Counted from the first letter of the stretch, positions 53,743-62,754 are shown. The stretch is DNA of 64,000 nucleotides from Mangrovibacterium marinum (GCF_003046625.1 NZ_QAAD01000002.1:186001-250000), one strand, 5' to 3'. Notes: a model not told the origin generated them from the letters alone. Translations and numbers: made by a program.

Positions 53743-54834
53743 ATGAAACCAGTGCCACAGCAACAGTTATTCGAATCAATCAGGCAAGTGCTAAACAGCG
53801 CCTGGAAAAACATTTACCGCGCAACCAACTCGAACATGGTCGTTGCTTACTGGCAAATTGGCAGGCTAATTGTTGAAGACGAGCAAAACGGTGAGTCCCG
53901 CGCCGATTACGGCAAGATGATCCTGCAAGAACTTTCCGGGAAACTCACGGAAGAATTTGGACGAGGATTCTCCGTTACGAACCTCAAAAACTTCCGGAAA
54001 TTCTACCTGACTTTCCCGGAAATACAGGGAATTCACGGTGAAACTGATGATCAAATGCAAAAAAGTCAGACAGTGTCTGACTTATTGAGCTGGTCACATT
54101 ACTGCCTGTTAATGAAGGTTGAAGATATCGAAGCCCGCAACTTTTACATTCAGGAATCGATAAACCAGAACTGGAGTGTCAGAGCCCTCGACCGGCAAAT
54201 CAGCACCTTGTATTACGAACGATTGCTGTCCAGTCAGGATAAATTGGCCATTCAACAAGAGGCCGAATCAAAAACGAACGATCTGAAAGACTCAGCACGC
54301 GACTTCATTAAAGATCCCTATATTCTTGAATTTTTGAAATTAACGCCGGGGAATACTTACCTGGAGAAAACACTCGAAAATTCGCTATTAGAAAATCTTC
54401 AGTCCTTCATTCTCGAACTGGGAAAAGGTTTTGCCTTTGTTGGCCGTCAGTACCACATCAATGTAGGGAACGAGCATTACTACATCGATTTGGTCTTCTA
54501 TAATTACATCCTGAAATGCTTTGTATTGATGGATCTGAAGGTGGGTAAATTAACCCACCAGGATGTCGGGCAGATGGACATGTATGTTCGCCTGTTTGAG
54601 GAAAAAATTCGACAAAATGACGACAACCCCACAATCGGAATCATTTTGTGTTCTCAACAAAACGAGTCGGTTATTAAATATTCGGTCTTGGCCGAAAACA
54701 AACAACTTTTCACGTCAAGATACAAGCTGTACCTTCCGACTGAAGAAGAATTGAAAAAAGAAATTGAACGCGACCGAATTCATATTGAAAACCGGTTACA
54801 GGAAGAATTTGTAAAATATTATTCAAAAAAATAG
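53743..54834 (+). CDS. DUF1016 / YhcG-family PDDEXK nuclease
   Basis: 363 residues in the two-domain layout of the family. The N-terminal DUF1016_N part has VVAYWQIGRLIVEDEQNG, YGKMILQELSGKLTEEFGRG and NLKNFRKFYLTFPE. The C-terminal nuclease part (from about 210) has FAFVGRQYHINVGNEHYYID, then LVFYNYILKCFVLMDLKVGK, giving the Asp...Asp-x-Lys metal site, and DVGQMDMYVRLFE. The family is spread by transfer and sometimes found near restriction-type genes; its biological role is unsettled. It stands between hisF (33 bases) and hisIE (10 bases) without inverted repeats. Confidence 0.85.
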   Translation: MKPVPQQQLFESIRQVLNSAWKNIYRATNSNMVVAYWQIGRLIVEDEQNGESRADYGKMILQELSGKLTEEFGRGFSVTNLKNFRKFYLTFPEIQGIHGETDDQMQKSQTVSDLLSWSHYCLLMKVEDIEARNFYIQESINQNWSVRALDRQISTLYYERLLSSQDKLAIQQEAESKTNDLKDSARDFIKDPYILEFLKLTPGNTYLEKTLENSLLENLQSFILELGKGFAFVGRQYHINVGNEHYYIDLVFYNYILKCFVLMDLKVGKLTHQDVGQMDMYVRLFEEKIRQNDDNPTIGIILCSQQNESVIKYSVLAENKQLFTSRYKLYLPTEEELKKEIERDRIHIENRLQEEFVKYYSKK

Positions 54835-54844
54835 CATCATAATT

Positions 54845-55441
54845 ATGTCTCAAGTAGATTTTGAAAAAATGAATGGCCTGGTTCCGGCCATCATCCAGGA
54901 CAACAACACCAACAAAGTGTTGATGCTTGGTTTTATGAACGAAGACGCACTGGCAAAAACCGAAGAGCTGGGCAAAGTAACTTTCTTCAGCCGCACCAAA
55001 AACCGTCTTTGGACCAAAGGTGAAGAAAGCGGAAACTTCCTGAATGTTGTTTCAATCGCCTCAGACTGCGACAACGACACACTGCTGATTAAAGTGAACC
55101 CGGTTGGGCCGGTTTGCCACACCGGCAGCGACACCTGCTGGAACGAAACGAACTCGGAAGATGTAATGTTCCTGAAATACCTGCAGGATTTCATTGACAA
55201 GCGCAAGGAAGAAATGCCGGAAGGATCGTACACCACTTCCTTATTCCAAAAAGGAACACGCAAAATCACGCAAAAAGTAGGTGAAGAAGCTGTTGAAACC
55301 ATCATTGGCGCCATGGCAAACGACGACGAAAACTTCCTGTACGAGGGAGCCGATCTGCTTTATCACCTCATCGTTCTGCTAACACACAAAGGTTACCGGA
55401 TCGAAGATTTGGCCCGCGAACTGAAAAAACGCCACAAATAA
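54845..55441 (+). CDS. hisIE: Bifunctional PR-AMP cyclohydrolase / PR-ATP pyrophosphatase
   Basis: 198 residues. The N-terminal HisI half has MLGFMNEDALAKTEELGKVT, FFSRTKNRLWTKGEESGN and PVCHTGSDTCW, the zinc-binding Cys motif. The C-terminal HisE half has FQKGTRKITQKVGEEAVETI and GADLLYHLIVLLTHKG. The fusion catalyses steps 2 and 3 of the pathway. It is the last gene of the operon, closed by a strong terminator. Confidence 0.96.
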   Translation: MSQVDFEKMNGLVPAIIQDNNTNKVLMLGFMNEDALAKTEELGKVTFFSRTKNRLWTKGEESGNFLNVVSIASDCDNDTLLIKVNPVGPVCHTGSDTCWNETNSEDVMFLKYLQDFIDKRKEEMPEGSYTTSLFQKGTRKITQKVGEEAVETIIGAMANDDENFLYEGADLLYHLIVLLTHKGYRIEDLARELKKRHK

Positions 55442-55480
55442 TACCGGAGAGCAAAGCTGCTACCGGTATCGGATGATAAC

Positions 55481-55512
55481 AAAAGGGACGAATTTTTCGA
55501 TTCGTCCCTTTT
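55481..55512 (+). terminator. Terminator of the histidine operon
   Basis: AAAAGGGACGAAT (55481-55493), loop TTTTCG, ATTCGTCCCTTTT (55500-55512): a perfect 13-pair stem, symmetric so possibly bidirectional. It lies 40 bases after the hisIE stop. Confidence 0.85.
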
Positions 55513-55531
55513 GTGCCAACTTCAAACTTTA

Positions 55532-55636
55532 TCGGACAACCTGCAAACGCTGTCAGATCACCTGCAAGCTTCGTCGGGCGACCCGCATACAGCTGCGGAC
55601 GAGCCACCGGTTTTAACGGGCCAATCGCAAATACCA
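55532..55636. repeat. Degenerate 21-base tandem repeat
   Basis: Five units of 21 bases can be aligned: TCGGACAACCTGCAAACGCTG, TCAGATCACCTGCAAGCTTCG and so on, with the pattern TCGG.C.ACC.GCAA declining toward the end. In the plus frame it would encode GQPAN/GRPAY-like repeats, but with no start or family support. It lies between the his terminator and the esterase gene. Confidence 0.55.
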
Positions 55637-55682
55637 TCGCCCAAACCAACAGGTTCTGCCTGAAAGTCGAAAATGATTCAAA

Positions 55683-55700
55683 ACAGTTGTTAACAACTGT
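55683..55700. promoter_or_regulatory. Perfect 18-base palindrome upstream of the esterase gene
   Basis: ACAGTTGTTAACAACTGT is an uninterrupted palindrome 79 bases before the esterase ATG, the shape of a dimeric repressor operator. No regulator is known. Confidence 0.4.
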
Positions 55701-55778
55701 AAAACAATCCGTTTTAACAGGACTTGCTATTTCGCAGAATCAACTTTTGCCTATATTCGCCCCAACAATTCCCCCGGT

Positions 55779-56594
55779 ATGCGCTTAAAACTGCTCTTCA
55801 TCGTTTTCCTGTTCTTTTCGATTGCTTTCAGATTGGAAGCTGCCGAAGGTGAACGACCATTAAAGCAGGTACACTACAACTACCTCACCTACGTGCCCGA
55901 AAACTACGACAGCACACAAGCCAATTTGTACCCGGTAGTCATCTATCTGCATGGTCGGTCGGCATCGGGAACGGACCTCAACCGGGTTCGCCGCTACGGT
56001 CTGCCCTACTTCCTGGATCACGGTAAAAAGATGGATTTTATTGTTGTTGCACCGCAATGCCCCTGGGGAAAACGCTGGTCGAGCGAAAATTGGCTGGACT
56101 CGATGATGGTTGAATTGAATGCCAAGTACCGGATTGACAACGATCGGATTTACCTGACCGGCATGAGTCTCGGCGGCTTTGGAACCTGGGAGTTAGCCAA
56201 TATGTACCCGAATCGGTTTGCAGCCATTGCCCCCATGTGTGGCGGTGGAAATACAGCCTGGGCCGACAATATTTTCCATATCCCAACCTGGGTTTTTCAC
56301 GGGGTTCAGGATCGTTTGGTTCCGGTTCTGCGATCAGATCAAATGGTGAAGGCACTCGAAGCGCATCATGCTTTGGTCAAGTATGACCGTTTGAGTAAAA
56401 AAGGGCACGACTTGAGTCGCCTTTTCAATGATGACAGGCTCTATGCGTGGTTTGCCCAATTTACACGCCGTCCAATTGACGAAGATAATTCTCTTCCCCC
56501 TATTGAACCTCTTTGGTTCAGCGAATTCAAGAGTCCAACACCCGAAGTATCCCCAACGTCAGGTCTTCCATCGCCCAGGATCGGCTCATTTTAG
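55779..56594 (+). CDS. Secreted alpha/beta-hydrolase (esterase)
   Basis: 271 residues with a signal peptide (LKLLFIVFLFFSIAFRLEAA). The oxyanion region is YPVVIYLHGRSASGTDLN, the nucleophile elbow YLTGMSLGGFG has Ser130, the acid is likely Asp178 in HGVQDRLVP, and the catalytic His is His210 in KKGHDLS. This is the pattern of the secreted esterase/PHB-depolymerase-like and feruloyl-esterase-like group. A 40-residue Pro/Ser-rich tail follows the domain. It would act in the periplasm or outside on an ester of unknown kind. Confidence 0.82.
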   Translation: MRLKLLFIVFLFFSIAFRLEAAEGERPLKQVHYNYLTYVPENYDSTQANLYPVVIYLHGRSASGTDLNRVRRYGLPYFLDHGKKMDFIVVAPQCPWGKRWSSENWLDSMMVELNAKYRIDNDRIYLTGMSLGGFGTWELANMYPNRFAAIAPMCGGGNTAWADNIFHIPTWVFHGVQDRLVPVLRSDQMVKALEAHHALVKYDRLSKKGHDLSRLFNDDRLYAWFAQFTRRPIDEDNSLPPIEPLWFSEFKSPTPEVSPTSGLPSPRIGSF

Positions 56595-56701
56595 GCGTAG
56601 TGACACTTACAAATTTCGATTGATAGTCAGAAGCTTCCGATTCTCCTGTTAAGTTACCGTCAAGAAATAACAGGCAACGAACAATCCATTCGAAATAAAA
56701 C

Positions 56702-56709
56702 TATCTTTG
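56702..56709 (+). promoter_or_regulatory. -7 box of typA
   Basis: TATCTTTG is an exact TAnnTTTG match 23 bases before the typA ATG; no clear TTTG at -33. TTGGAGA precedes the ATG as ribosome binding site. Confidence 0.5.
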
Positions 56710-56731
56710 CGCCACCAATTTTGGAGAATAT

Positions 56732-58537
56732 ATGCAGAAGATCAGAAACATCGCGATTATCGCGCACGTTGACCACGGCAAGACGACCTTGGTTGACAAA
56801 ATCATTTACTACTGTAACCTCGTTAAGGATCACGAAAAACGTGAAGACCTGATTCTCGATAACAACGATCTGGAACGTGAACGCGGGATTACCATTCTGG
56901 CAAAGAACGTTTCGGTAACTTACAAAGATGTAAAGATTAACATTATTGATACACCGGGTCACGCCGACTTTGGTGGCGAAGTGGAACGCGTGCTAAACAT
57001 GGCCGATGGTGTACTTTTGCTGGCTGATGCCTTTGAAGGAACCATGCCTCAAACGCGCTTCGTACTTTCCAAGGCATTGGCACTGGGCTTGAAGCCAATT
57101 GTTGTGATCAACAAAGTTGACAAGCCAAACTGCCGCCCCGAGGAAGTACACGAACAAGTATTCGACCTGATGTTCAGCCTCGATGCAACTGAAGAGCAGC
57201 TGGAGTTCCCGACAATCTACGGATCGGCCAAAGAAGGCTGGATGACAACCGATTTGGCTCAAAAATCGGATAATATCGGACCTCTGCTGGATGCCATTTT
57301 GGAAAACATTCCTGCACCTAAAGAAAATCCCGGCACTCCGCAGATGTTGATCACCTCGCTGGATTATTCATCTTACGTTGGTCGTATCGCTATCGGCCGC
57401 ATCCACCGCGGTGAATTGAAAGAAGGCATGCAAGTTGCACTGGCCAAACGCGATGGTTCGGTTAAACGAACAAAAATAAAAGAAATTCATACCTTCAGCG
57501 GCTTGGGTCGTCAAAAAGTAGAATCGATGCACGATGGTGACATCTGTGCCTTGGTGGGAATCGATGGCTTCGACATCGGCGACTCCATCTGCGACATTGA
57601 GAAACCCGAACCCCTGGATCCAATCGCTGTTGATGAACCAACCATGAGCATGGTTTTCACCATCAACGATTCACCATTCTTCGGTAAAGAAGGAAAATTT
57701 GTGACTTCGCGCCACATCAAGGAACGTCTGGATAAAGAGCTGGAGAAAAACCTGGCGCTGCGTGTTGTTCAGGGCGAATCGGCCGATTCATTCACCGTTT
57801 ACGGACGTGGTGTGCTTCACTTGTCGGTATTGATTGAAACCATGCGTCGCGAAGGATACGAGTTGCAGGTTGGTCAGCCCAAAGTATTATTCAAAGAAAT
57901 TGGTGGTATTAAATGTGAGCCGATCGAGGAAATGCACGTTGATGTACCGGACGAATACAGCGGCAAGGTTGTGGAGATGGTGACCATCCGCAAAGGTGAA
58001 ATGCAAAACATGGAACGCAAAGGCGACCGGATCCACCTGGAATTTTTGATTCCGTCGCGCGGCATCATCGGTTTGCGTACCAATATGCTAACCGCAACAG
58101 CCGGCGAGGCCGTGATGACGCACCGTTTCATCGAATATCAACCGATGAAAGGGGAAATCGAAGGTCGCCAAAACGGTTCGTTGATTGCCAAAGAACCCGG
58201 AACAACCTTTGCCTACGCGTTGAATAAACTGCAAGATCGTGGTAAATTCTTCATCGGACCGCAAACCGAGGTTTACGAAGGTATGGTGATTGGTGAAAAT
58301 AGTCGCGCCGACGATATCGTGGTAAACGTTACCCAGTCGAAAAAACTGACCAACATGCGTGCCTCGGGTTCCGACGACAAGGTGAAGCTTGCTCCGCCAA
58401 TCGTGTTCAGCCTGGAAGAAGCGTTGGAATACATTGGTAACGATGAATACCTGGAAGTAACGCCACAATCGTTGCGGATGCGTAAGATCTTCCTGAAAGA
58501 AGCCGAACGTAAACGCGGTGGCAAAATCAACTACTAG
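56732..58537 (+). CDS. typA: Ribosome-associated GTPase TypA/BipA
   Basis: The 601-residue translational GTPase has IAHVDHGKTTLVDKI (P-loop), RGITILAKNVSV (switch I), DTPGHADFGGEVERV (switch II with catalytic His) and VINKVDKPNC (base recognition). The C-terminal BipA-specific domain contains IGLRTNMLTATAGEAVM and the terminal VTPQSLRMRKIFL. It helps 50S assembly and growth under stress or cold. It is a single gene with promoter and terminator of its own. Confidence 0.95.
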   Translation: MQKIRNIAIIAHVDHGKTTLVDKIIYYCNLVKDHEKREDLILDNNDLERERGITILAKNVSVTYKDVKINIIDTPGHADFGGEVERVLNMADGVLLLADAFEGTMPQTRFVLSKALALGLKPIVVINKVDKPNCRPEEVHEQVFDLMFSLDATEEQLEFPTIYGSAKEGWMTTDLAQKSDNIGPLLDAILENIPAPKENPGTPQMLITSLDYSSYVGRIAIGRIHRGELKEGMQVALAKRDGSVKRTKIKEIHTFSGLGRQKVESMHDGDICALVGIDGFDIGDSICDIEKPEPLDPIAVDEPTMSMVFTINDSPFFGKEGKFVTSRHIKERLDKELEKNLALRVVQGESADSFTVYGRGVLHLSVLIETMRREGYELQVGQPKVLFKEIGGIKCEPIEEMHVDVPDEYSGKVVEMVTIRKGEMQNMERKGDRIHLEFLIPSRGIIGLRTNMLTATAGEAVMTHRFIEYQPMKGEIEGRQNGSLIAKEPGTTFAYALNKLQDRGKFFIGPQTEVYEGMVIGENSRADDIVVNVTQSKKLTNMRASGSDDKVKLAPPIVFSLEEALEYIGNDEYLEVTPQSLRMRKIFLKEAERKRGGKINY

Positions 58538-58568
58538 TAGCTGCAACAAATAACACGCTATAATTCAA

Positions 58569-58609
58569 ACAGCGCTTATCCGACAAACTGGGTAAGCGCT
58601 GTTTTTTTT
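58569..58609 (+). terminator. Terminator of typA
   Basis: ACAGCGCTTA (58569-58578) pairs with TAAGCGCTGT (58593-58602), then TTTTTTTG. Confidence 0.85.
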
Positions 58610-58676
58610 GCTGCGTCATCACGGAGACGCTTACGAGTTGCTAAGGCGAATGTCAATAACGAGTCTTGATTCGACG

Positions 58677-58748
58677 TGGAACGACAACCCGACAACTTTT
58701 GAAAACAACGACAACAGCATCGTTGAAAAAATCCAAAACTTTCATCCC
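58677..58748 (+). repeat. Dispersed intergenic repeat, copy B
   Basis: Plus-strand copy of the repeat at 890-960 (see there): TGGAACGACAACCCGACAAC, then AACAACGACAACAGCATCGT and AAAATCC. No ORF. The rest of the 58610-58880 gap shows nothing recognisable. Confidence 0.6.
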
Positions 58749-58883
58749 AATTGAAACTTCCCGGGCTCCTGCGCTTTTTTACATTCAGGATATGCTCTCT
58801 GCCCTTGAATTGTTGTAACTTGCTTCGTGTTAGCCAAACAAAGTACTTGTTTTAGCAGCATTGCACCCCTGTGGTTTCCTCTA

Positions 58884-58922
58884 AAAAAACAGGCCCGCCT
58901 GAGCGTATCAGACGGGCCTGTA
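58884..58922 (-). terminator. Terminator of the DUF4494 gene
   Basis: ACAGGCCCG (58889-58897) pairs with CGGGCCTGT (58913-58921); a run of seven A before it gives a U-run on the minus strand. It starts five bases after the stop codon. Confidence 0.8.
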
Positions 58923-58926
58923 TTTT

Positions 58927-59529
58927 TTAAGCATTGGGATCTTCGTCGGTCTCCCCGTCGGCAATTGGCGGGTCATCGTCAAAGTCACCTTCTTCGGCAT
59001 CACTTTCTTCAAACTGCTCGGAAGCCATCAACTCCTCGGTCGATTCGTGCACCTGCTCAACCGGCTTTAAATGCGGAGGTACCTCTTGCGGCTGTTGATC
59101 TTCCGAGAAATACGGGAACACGTCAACAATGGGGCTTAAGGCCATCGATGTGGTGTTGTAAGGAACCAAGATGTAGGAAAGTCCTTCTTCCAAACGTTGA
59201 AAAGCCTCCTTGAAATCGTCGGCGGCCACCAGAAAATAGTTGTTTACTTTCTTTTCCTTGCCCGCTTTTTCGTCGATGGTTACAATGGCAATGCGCGCCT
59301 TGTACCAATATTCGCCACTCTCGGCCGGGAAAATTTCAATAATATTCGATTTTTTGATGTTGTCGATATGAAACTCACCACGGATAATCTGTTGCATTTG
59401 CTGAATTGTCCGCGTTTCAGCATCGGTGAATGAAACGGCATCAACCAGGTAAGATTCGCTGACTTTCTTCTCGCGACCATCCTGGTCAATTTTTACATAT
59501 TTTACTTTTACTTCGAACCAAGTTTGCAT
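58927..59529 (-). CDS. DUF4494 family protein
   Basis: About 200 residues starting MQTWFEVKVKYVKIDQDGRE, with KVSESYLVDAVSFTDAETR, the DUF4494 signature; FFAESGEYWYKARIAIVTID-like core (IFPAESGEYWYKARIAIVTI) and a strongly acidic disordered tail (from about 160). The function is unknown; the family is nearly restricted to Bacteroidota. An ATG nine bases upstream (MNN) is an alternative start. Single gene. Confidence 0.85.
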   Translation of the reverse strand: MQTWFEVKVKYVKIDQDGREKKVSESYLVDAVSFTDAETRTIQQMQQIIRGEFHIDNIKKSNIIEIFPAESGEYWYKARIAIVTIDEKAGKEKKVNNYFLVAADDFKEAFQRLEEGLSYILVPYNTTSMALSPIVDVFPYFSEDQQPQEVPPHLKPVEQVHESTEELMASEQFEESDAEEGDFDDDPPIADGETDEDPNA

Positions 59530-59782
59530 GTTATTCATTTTTTATCCACCCACAAAGATATTCGCTTTGCCGAGTATGTGCCTCCTTTTCAATATTATTT
59601 ATCCGGAAAATGTGTTTGATCGACGGCAACGCTACTGACAGCCGACTGGGCTGAACATTGCATATTGGGCACCCCCGTAGTATCTTCAGCCACTCTTATG
59701 CTGTCTGTTGCTGACTGAGGCGAAACATCTAGCAGCGCAAAATGCTATCTTAGCGGAATAGGTCAAATTAAACTATCATTCC

Positions 59783-59989
59783 ATGAAACGAAATATCGGA
59801 AGGGCCGATCGGCTACTGCGCGTAATCATTGCAGCAATTATTGCTTTGTTGTTCCTCAACGGTACAATCGGTCGAACCTGGGGGCTGGTCTTAATGGTTA
59901 TTGCCATCGTTTTGGTTTTAACCAGCCTGTTTCGCTTTTGCCCGCTTTACCGCCTTGGGGGCATCGACAGTTGCCGGAAAAAGCCGTAA
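59783..59989 (+). CDS. DUF2892 (YgaP-like) small membrane protein
   Basis: 68 residues: MKRNIGRADRLLRVIIAAII, a second helix GLVLMVIAIVLVLTSLF and RFCPLYRLGGIDSCRKKP. The N-G-x-x-D-R start, two membrane helices and CPLY motif define DUF2892, often found alone or fused to rhodanese domains. The role is unknown. It converges with the dipeptidase gene over a shared terminator. Confidence 0.85.
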   Translation: MKRNIGRADRLLRVIIAAIIALLFLNGTIGRTWGLVLMVIAIVLVLTSLFRFCPLYRLGGIDSCRKKP

Positions 59990-60003
59990 ATAGCCGGCTA
60001 AAA

Positions 60004-60041
60004 AAAACAGGTCCGACTTCGCAAAGCCGGACCTGTTTTTT
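60004..60041. terminator. Bidirectional terminator
   Basis: ACAGGTCCG (60007-60015) pairs with CGGACCTGT (60028-60036), with A-run left and T-run right. It serves the DUF2892 gene and the converging dipeptidase gene. Confidence 0.8.
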
Positions 60042-60065
60042 CTGTTACTTGGAATGGTCGAAAAA

Positions 60066-61568
60066 CTATTCAACTGCATCCTCTGCACCACCTTCCGTTT
60101 CTTCCTTCACGGGGATGCTTTTGAGCGTTTCGAGCAGAAAATCCCAGAATTTAGCAACCGATGGCACATTGACTTTTTCGTCGGGCGAGTGCGGGAAGCG
60201 AATCGTCGGTCCAAAAGAGATCATGTCCCAATGCGGATAAGTGCCTCCCAGGATACCGCATTCGAGACCGGCATGGATGGCTTTGATCTGCGGAAGCTTT
60301 CCGTATTTCGCCTCAAAAATACCCTGCATGGTTTTCAAAATCGGCGAATCCATATTGGGGTTCCAGCCTTGGTACGAACCGCTGAATTTCACCTTGGCGC
60401 CGGCCAACGAGAACAGCGCCTTAATCCGTTGTCCCAGGTTTACTTTCACCGAATCTACCGAGCTGCGCATCAGAAAATAAATGCTGACAGTCTTTTTCTT
60501 TTTATCGGATTTTACAACGGCCATGTTGCTGGATGTTTCCACCAGCCCAGGCATACTGTCCGACATCCGAATCACGCCATTGGGACAAGCCAGCACTGCC
60601 TCGGTTAAGCGAAGCTGTGTTTTTTTATCAATGACCTTTTCAATGACGTTTTCGGGCACCAGTTCAATCCGAATATCGGGATCAGTGAGGGCAAATTCCT
60701 GCTTGATGATTTGTTCGAGCGAGCTCACCAAAGCACACACTTTGTCCCACTTTTTCTTTTTCACAGCCACCACGCCAAAGGCTTCACGCGGAATAGCATT
60801 GCGCAGGCTTCCCCCCTCGATGCTCACCAGACGAACCTGGTGTTTCTCGAATGCGCGGCTAAGCACCCGAAAGAATAGCTTGTTGGCATTGGCTCGCTGC
60901 AAGATAATATCCATGCCCGAGTGGCCACCTTTCAGTCCGGTAACGCTCAAACGACCACCGATATAATTTTTCGACATTTCTTTTTTCTTGTAGTCAAAAG
61001 TAACCGAAACGTCTTCGCCACCGGCACATCCTACATACAGTTCGCCCTCGTCTTCCGAGTCCATGTTCAACAGAATTTCACCTTGCAAAAGGCCCGCTTC
61101 CAGCCCTTCGGCACCATCCATCCCGGTTTCCTCGGTGGCGGTAAACAAGGCCTCAACCGGCCCGTGTTCCACCGACTTTGATGCTAACACCGCCATGGCT
61201 GCTGCGGCACCAATTCCGTTATCGGCCCCCAGTGTCGTGCCATTGGCCTTTACCCAATCGCCATCGATAAGCGTCTCGATCGGGTCGTTTTCAAAATCAT
61301 GCGTCTTATCCGAATTTTTCTGCGGCACCATGTCCAGGTGGGCCTGCAGAATCACTCCTTTACGGTCTTCGAAACCCGGTGTTGCAGGCTTACGAATAAT
61401 AATGTTTCCAACTTCGTCTTTCACGGTTTCCAGCCCCAGACTAAGTCCAAAATTGTATACAAAGTCCTGAATTTTTTCTTCATGATTTGAAGGACGCGGT
61501 ATTTGCGTCAATGCATGAAAGTTCTCCCAAAGCGCTGTTGGCTCCAGTTTACTAATGTCATTACTCAT
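60066..61568 (-). CDS. pepD: Aminoacyl-histidine dipeptidase (PepD family, M20)
   Basis: This 500-residue zinc dipeptidase splits Xaa-His (carnosine-like) and other dipeptides in the cytoplasm. The metal site is spread over VILQAHLDMVP (His, Asp), TTLGADNGIGAAAAMAV (bridging Asp), TATEETGMDGA (catalytic Glu pair) and NMDSEDEGELYVGCAGG (Asp). The lid domain has VTGLKGGHSGMDI and the C-terminus ECGILGGTYPHWDMISFGPT with the last metal His region. All catalytic residues seem intact. Single gene. Confidence 0.92.
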   Translation of the reverse strand: MSNDISKLEPTALWENFHALTQIPRPSNHEEKIQDFVYNFGLSLGLETVKDEVGNIIIRKPATPGFEDRKGVILQAHLDMVPQKNSDKTHDFENDPIETLIDGDWVKANGTTLGADNGIGAAAAMAVLASKSVEHGPVEALFTATEETGMDGAEGLEAGLLQGEILLNMDSEDEGELYVGCAGGEDVSVTFDYKKKEMSKNYIGGRLSVTGLKGGHSGMDIILQRANANKLFFRVLSRAFEKHQVRLVSIEGGSLRNAIPREAFGVVAVKKKKWDKVCALVSSLEQIIKQEFALTDPDIRIELVPENVIEKVIDKKTQLRLTEAVLACPNGVIRMSDSMPGLVETSSNMAVVKSDKKKKTVSIYFLMRSSVDSVKVNLGQRIKALFSLAGAKVKFSGSYQGWNPNMDSPILKTMQGIFEAKYGKLPQIKAIHAGLECGILGGTYPHWDMISFGPTIRFPHSPDEKVNVPSVAKFWDFLLETLKSIPVKEETEGGAEDAVE

Positions 61569-61604
61569 GCTCCTGTTATTTTAAAGGTTGAATATTTACG
61601 AATG

Positions 61605-61628
61605 AAAAAGCCGGGTTTGAGTCCGGCT
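61605..61628 (-). terminator. Terminator of the DUF4831 gene
   Basis: AGCCGG (61609-61614) pairs with CCGGCT (61623-61628); AAAAA before it gives the U-run on the minus strand. Confidence 0.7.
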
Positions 61629-61665
61629 CTGTTGTTTAAACACCTGTCAATTCGTCGGGTTCAAT

Positions 61666-62754
61666 TTATTTCGCGCCAACATTTTTAATGGCGCCACTCG
61701 TGGAGTGAAAAACAACGGTGTGATTCCCATCGAGCAATTCGTCCGGCACTGGAAGTACAGTTCCGAACTGAGCAATATCCAGGCGGGCCATAGCCAACAG
61801 GTTAACACCGTTCATTAACCGAAGTTCGGCCTTACCCGGCATGCGGTAGAAGATATGACTTACACCAGCCGTTGCCCCCTTTTGTTTTGCCTGTGCCGAA
61901 GCTAGCTCGTCAAGCTTTTTCAGCTCTATTTGCACCGGTTTGCCACTCAGATCGGTCTTCGGAAGCACCCCTTTGGTCTCGGAAAACCTGAACACAACAT
62001 CGCCCGACACGGAGTTGTCGCCGGGGATATAGTCGAAACTGTATTCAAAACTGTTCTTATAACTCTTTCCAATAAAAAGTGCCACATAGTCATCTTCCAG
62101 TTGGTCCAGTTCTTTCACCATCACGGCGTAAGCCTTACCATCGGGCAGTTGCTCATCATAGGCATTGGCCAGGGCTTTAAAGCGGCGTTTGCGTAATTTG
62201 GTGATGGTATGGGCTGCTTCCTGCGCCTTTTGCTGGAGCGACTTCGCGATCAAGACATTGGCCGAAGCAGAGTCGGGCTTTTCAAAGAAGGGGTTTAACG
62301 ATAAGTCGGGGAACGGATAAGCAGGAATGCTGCTATCGTCGGCAAAAGTAGCCACCGCAGGCGCTACTGTCCGGGTTTCAACAGCAGTATTGATCGCTGC
62401 CAGCACACCGTCGTCGGTCAGGTTGATCAGCGAGCCATTCAAACCGGCAGTTTTGTAAATCTGATTAGGATCGGCTTCGCCAAAGGTTTCGATACGAACG
62501 CCGGTGATCAGCCATTTTTCGTGATCGGTGGTTGGGGCATTTTTCAGGCCCAGCATAGCCTCGGCGAATTGCGCATAAGGACCGGCAAAGAACTTTTCCC
62601 GTTCAGCCTGAACATGAATACGCAGACCGGTGCGTGGTAAGCTATAGGCCAATCCGTCCGTGAGAACCGGCATCGCGTTTTTATCACTGCGCTGTGCGAA
62701 GGCCGGCACACAAAAGGCGGCCAGCAAAGCGAACAAAAGAAATTTGGTTTTCAT
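61666..62754 (-). CDS. DUF4831 family exported protein
   Basis: About 362 residues with a signal peptide (MKTKFLLFALLAAFCVPAFA, then Q). The N-terminal mature part has GLAYSLPRTGLRIHVQAER and FFAGPYAQFAEAMLGLKN, the DUF4831 signature; FIGKSYKNSFEYSFDYIPG follows, and the C-terminus is beta-rich. Function unknown; confined to Bacteroidota. The frame opens 7 codons earlier, but ATG 62754 follows CAGGAAA, and the signal peptide begins there. Confidence 0.82.
   Translation of the reverse strand: MKTKFLLFALLAAFCVPAFAQRSDKNAMPVLTDGLAYSLPRTGLRIHVQAEREKFFAGPYAQFAEAMLGLKNAPTTDHEKWLITGVRIETFGEADPNQIYKTAGLNGSLINLTDDGVLAAINTAVETRTVAPAVATFADDSSIPAYPFPDLSLNPFFEKPDSASANVLIAKSLQQKAQEAAHTITKLRKRRFKALANAYDEQLPDGKAYAVMVKELDQLEDDYVALFIGKSYKNSFEYSFDYIPGDNSVSGDVVFRFSETKGVLPKTDLSGKPVQIELKKLDELASAQAKQKGATAGVSHIFYRMPGKAELRLMNGVNLLAMARLDIAQFGTVLPVPDELLDGNHTVVFHSTSGAIKNVGAK

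Noticed and set aside
55513-55788. 91-residue open frame covering the 21-base repeat
   Set aside because: It gives a repetitive peptide but has no start support, and runs into the esterase start; treated as a repeat.
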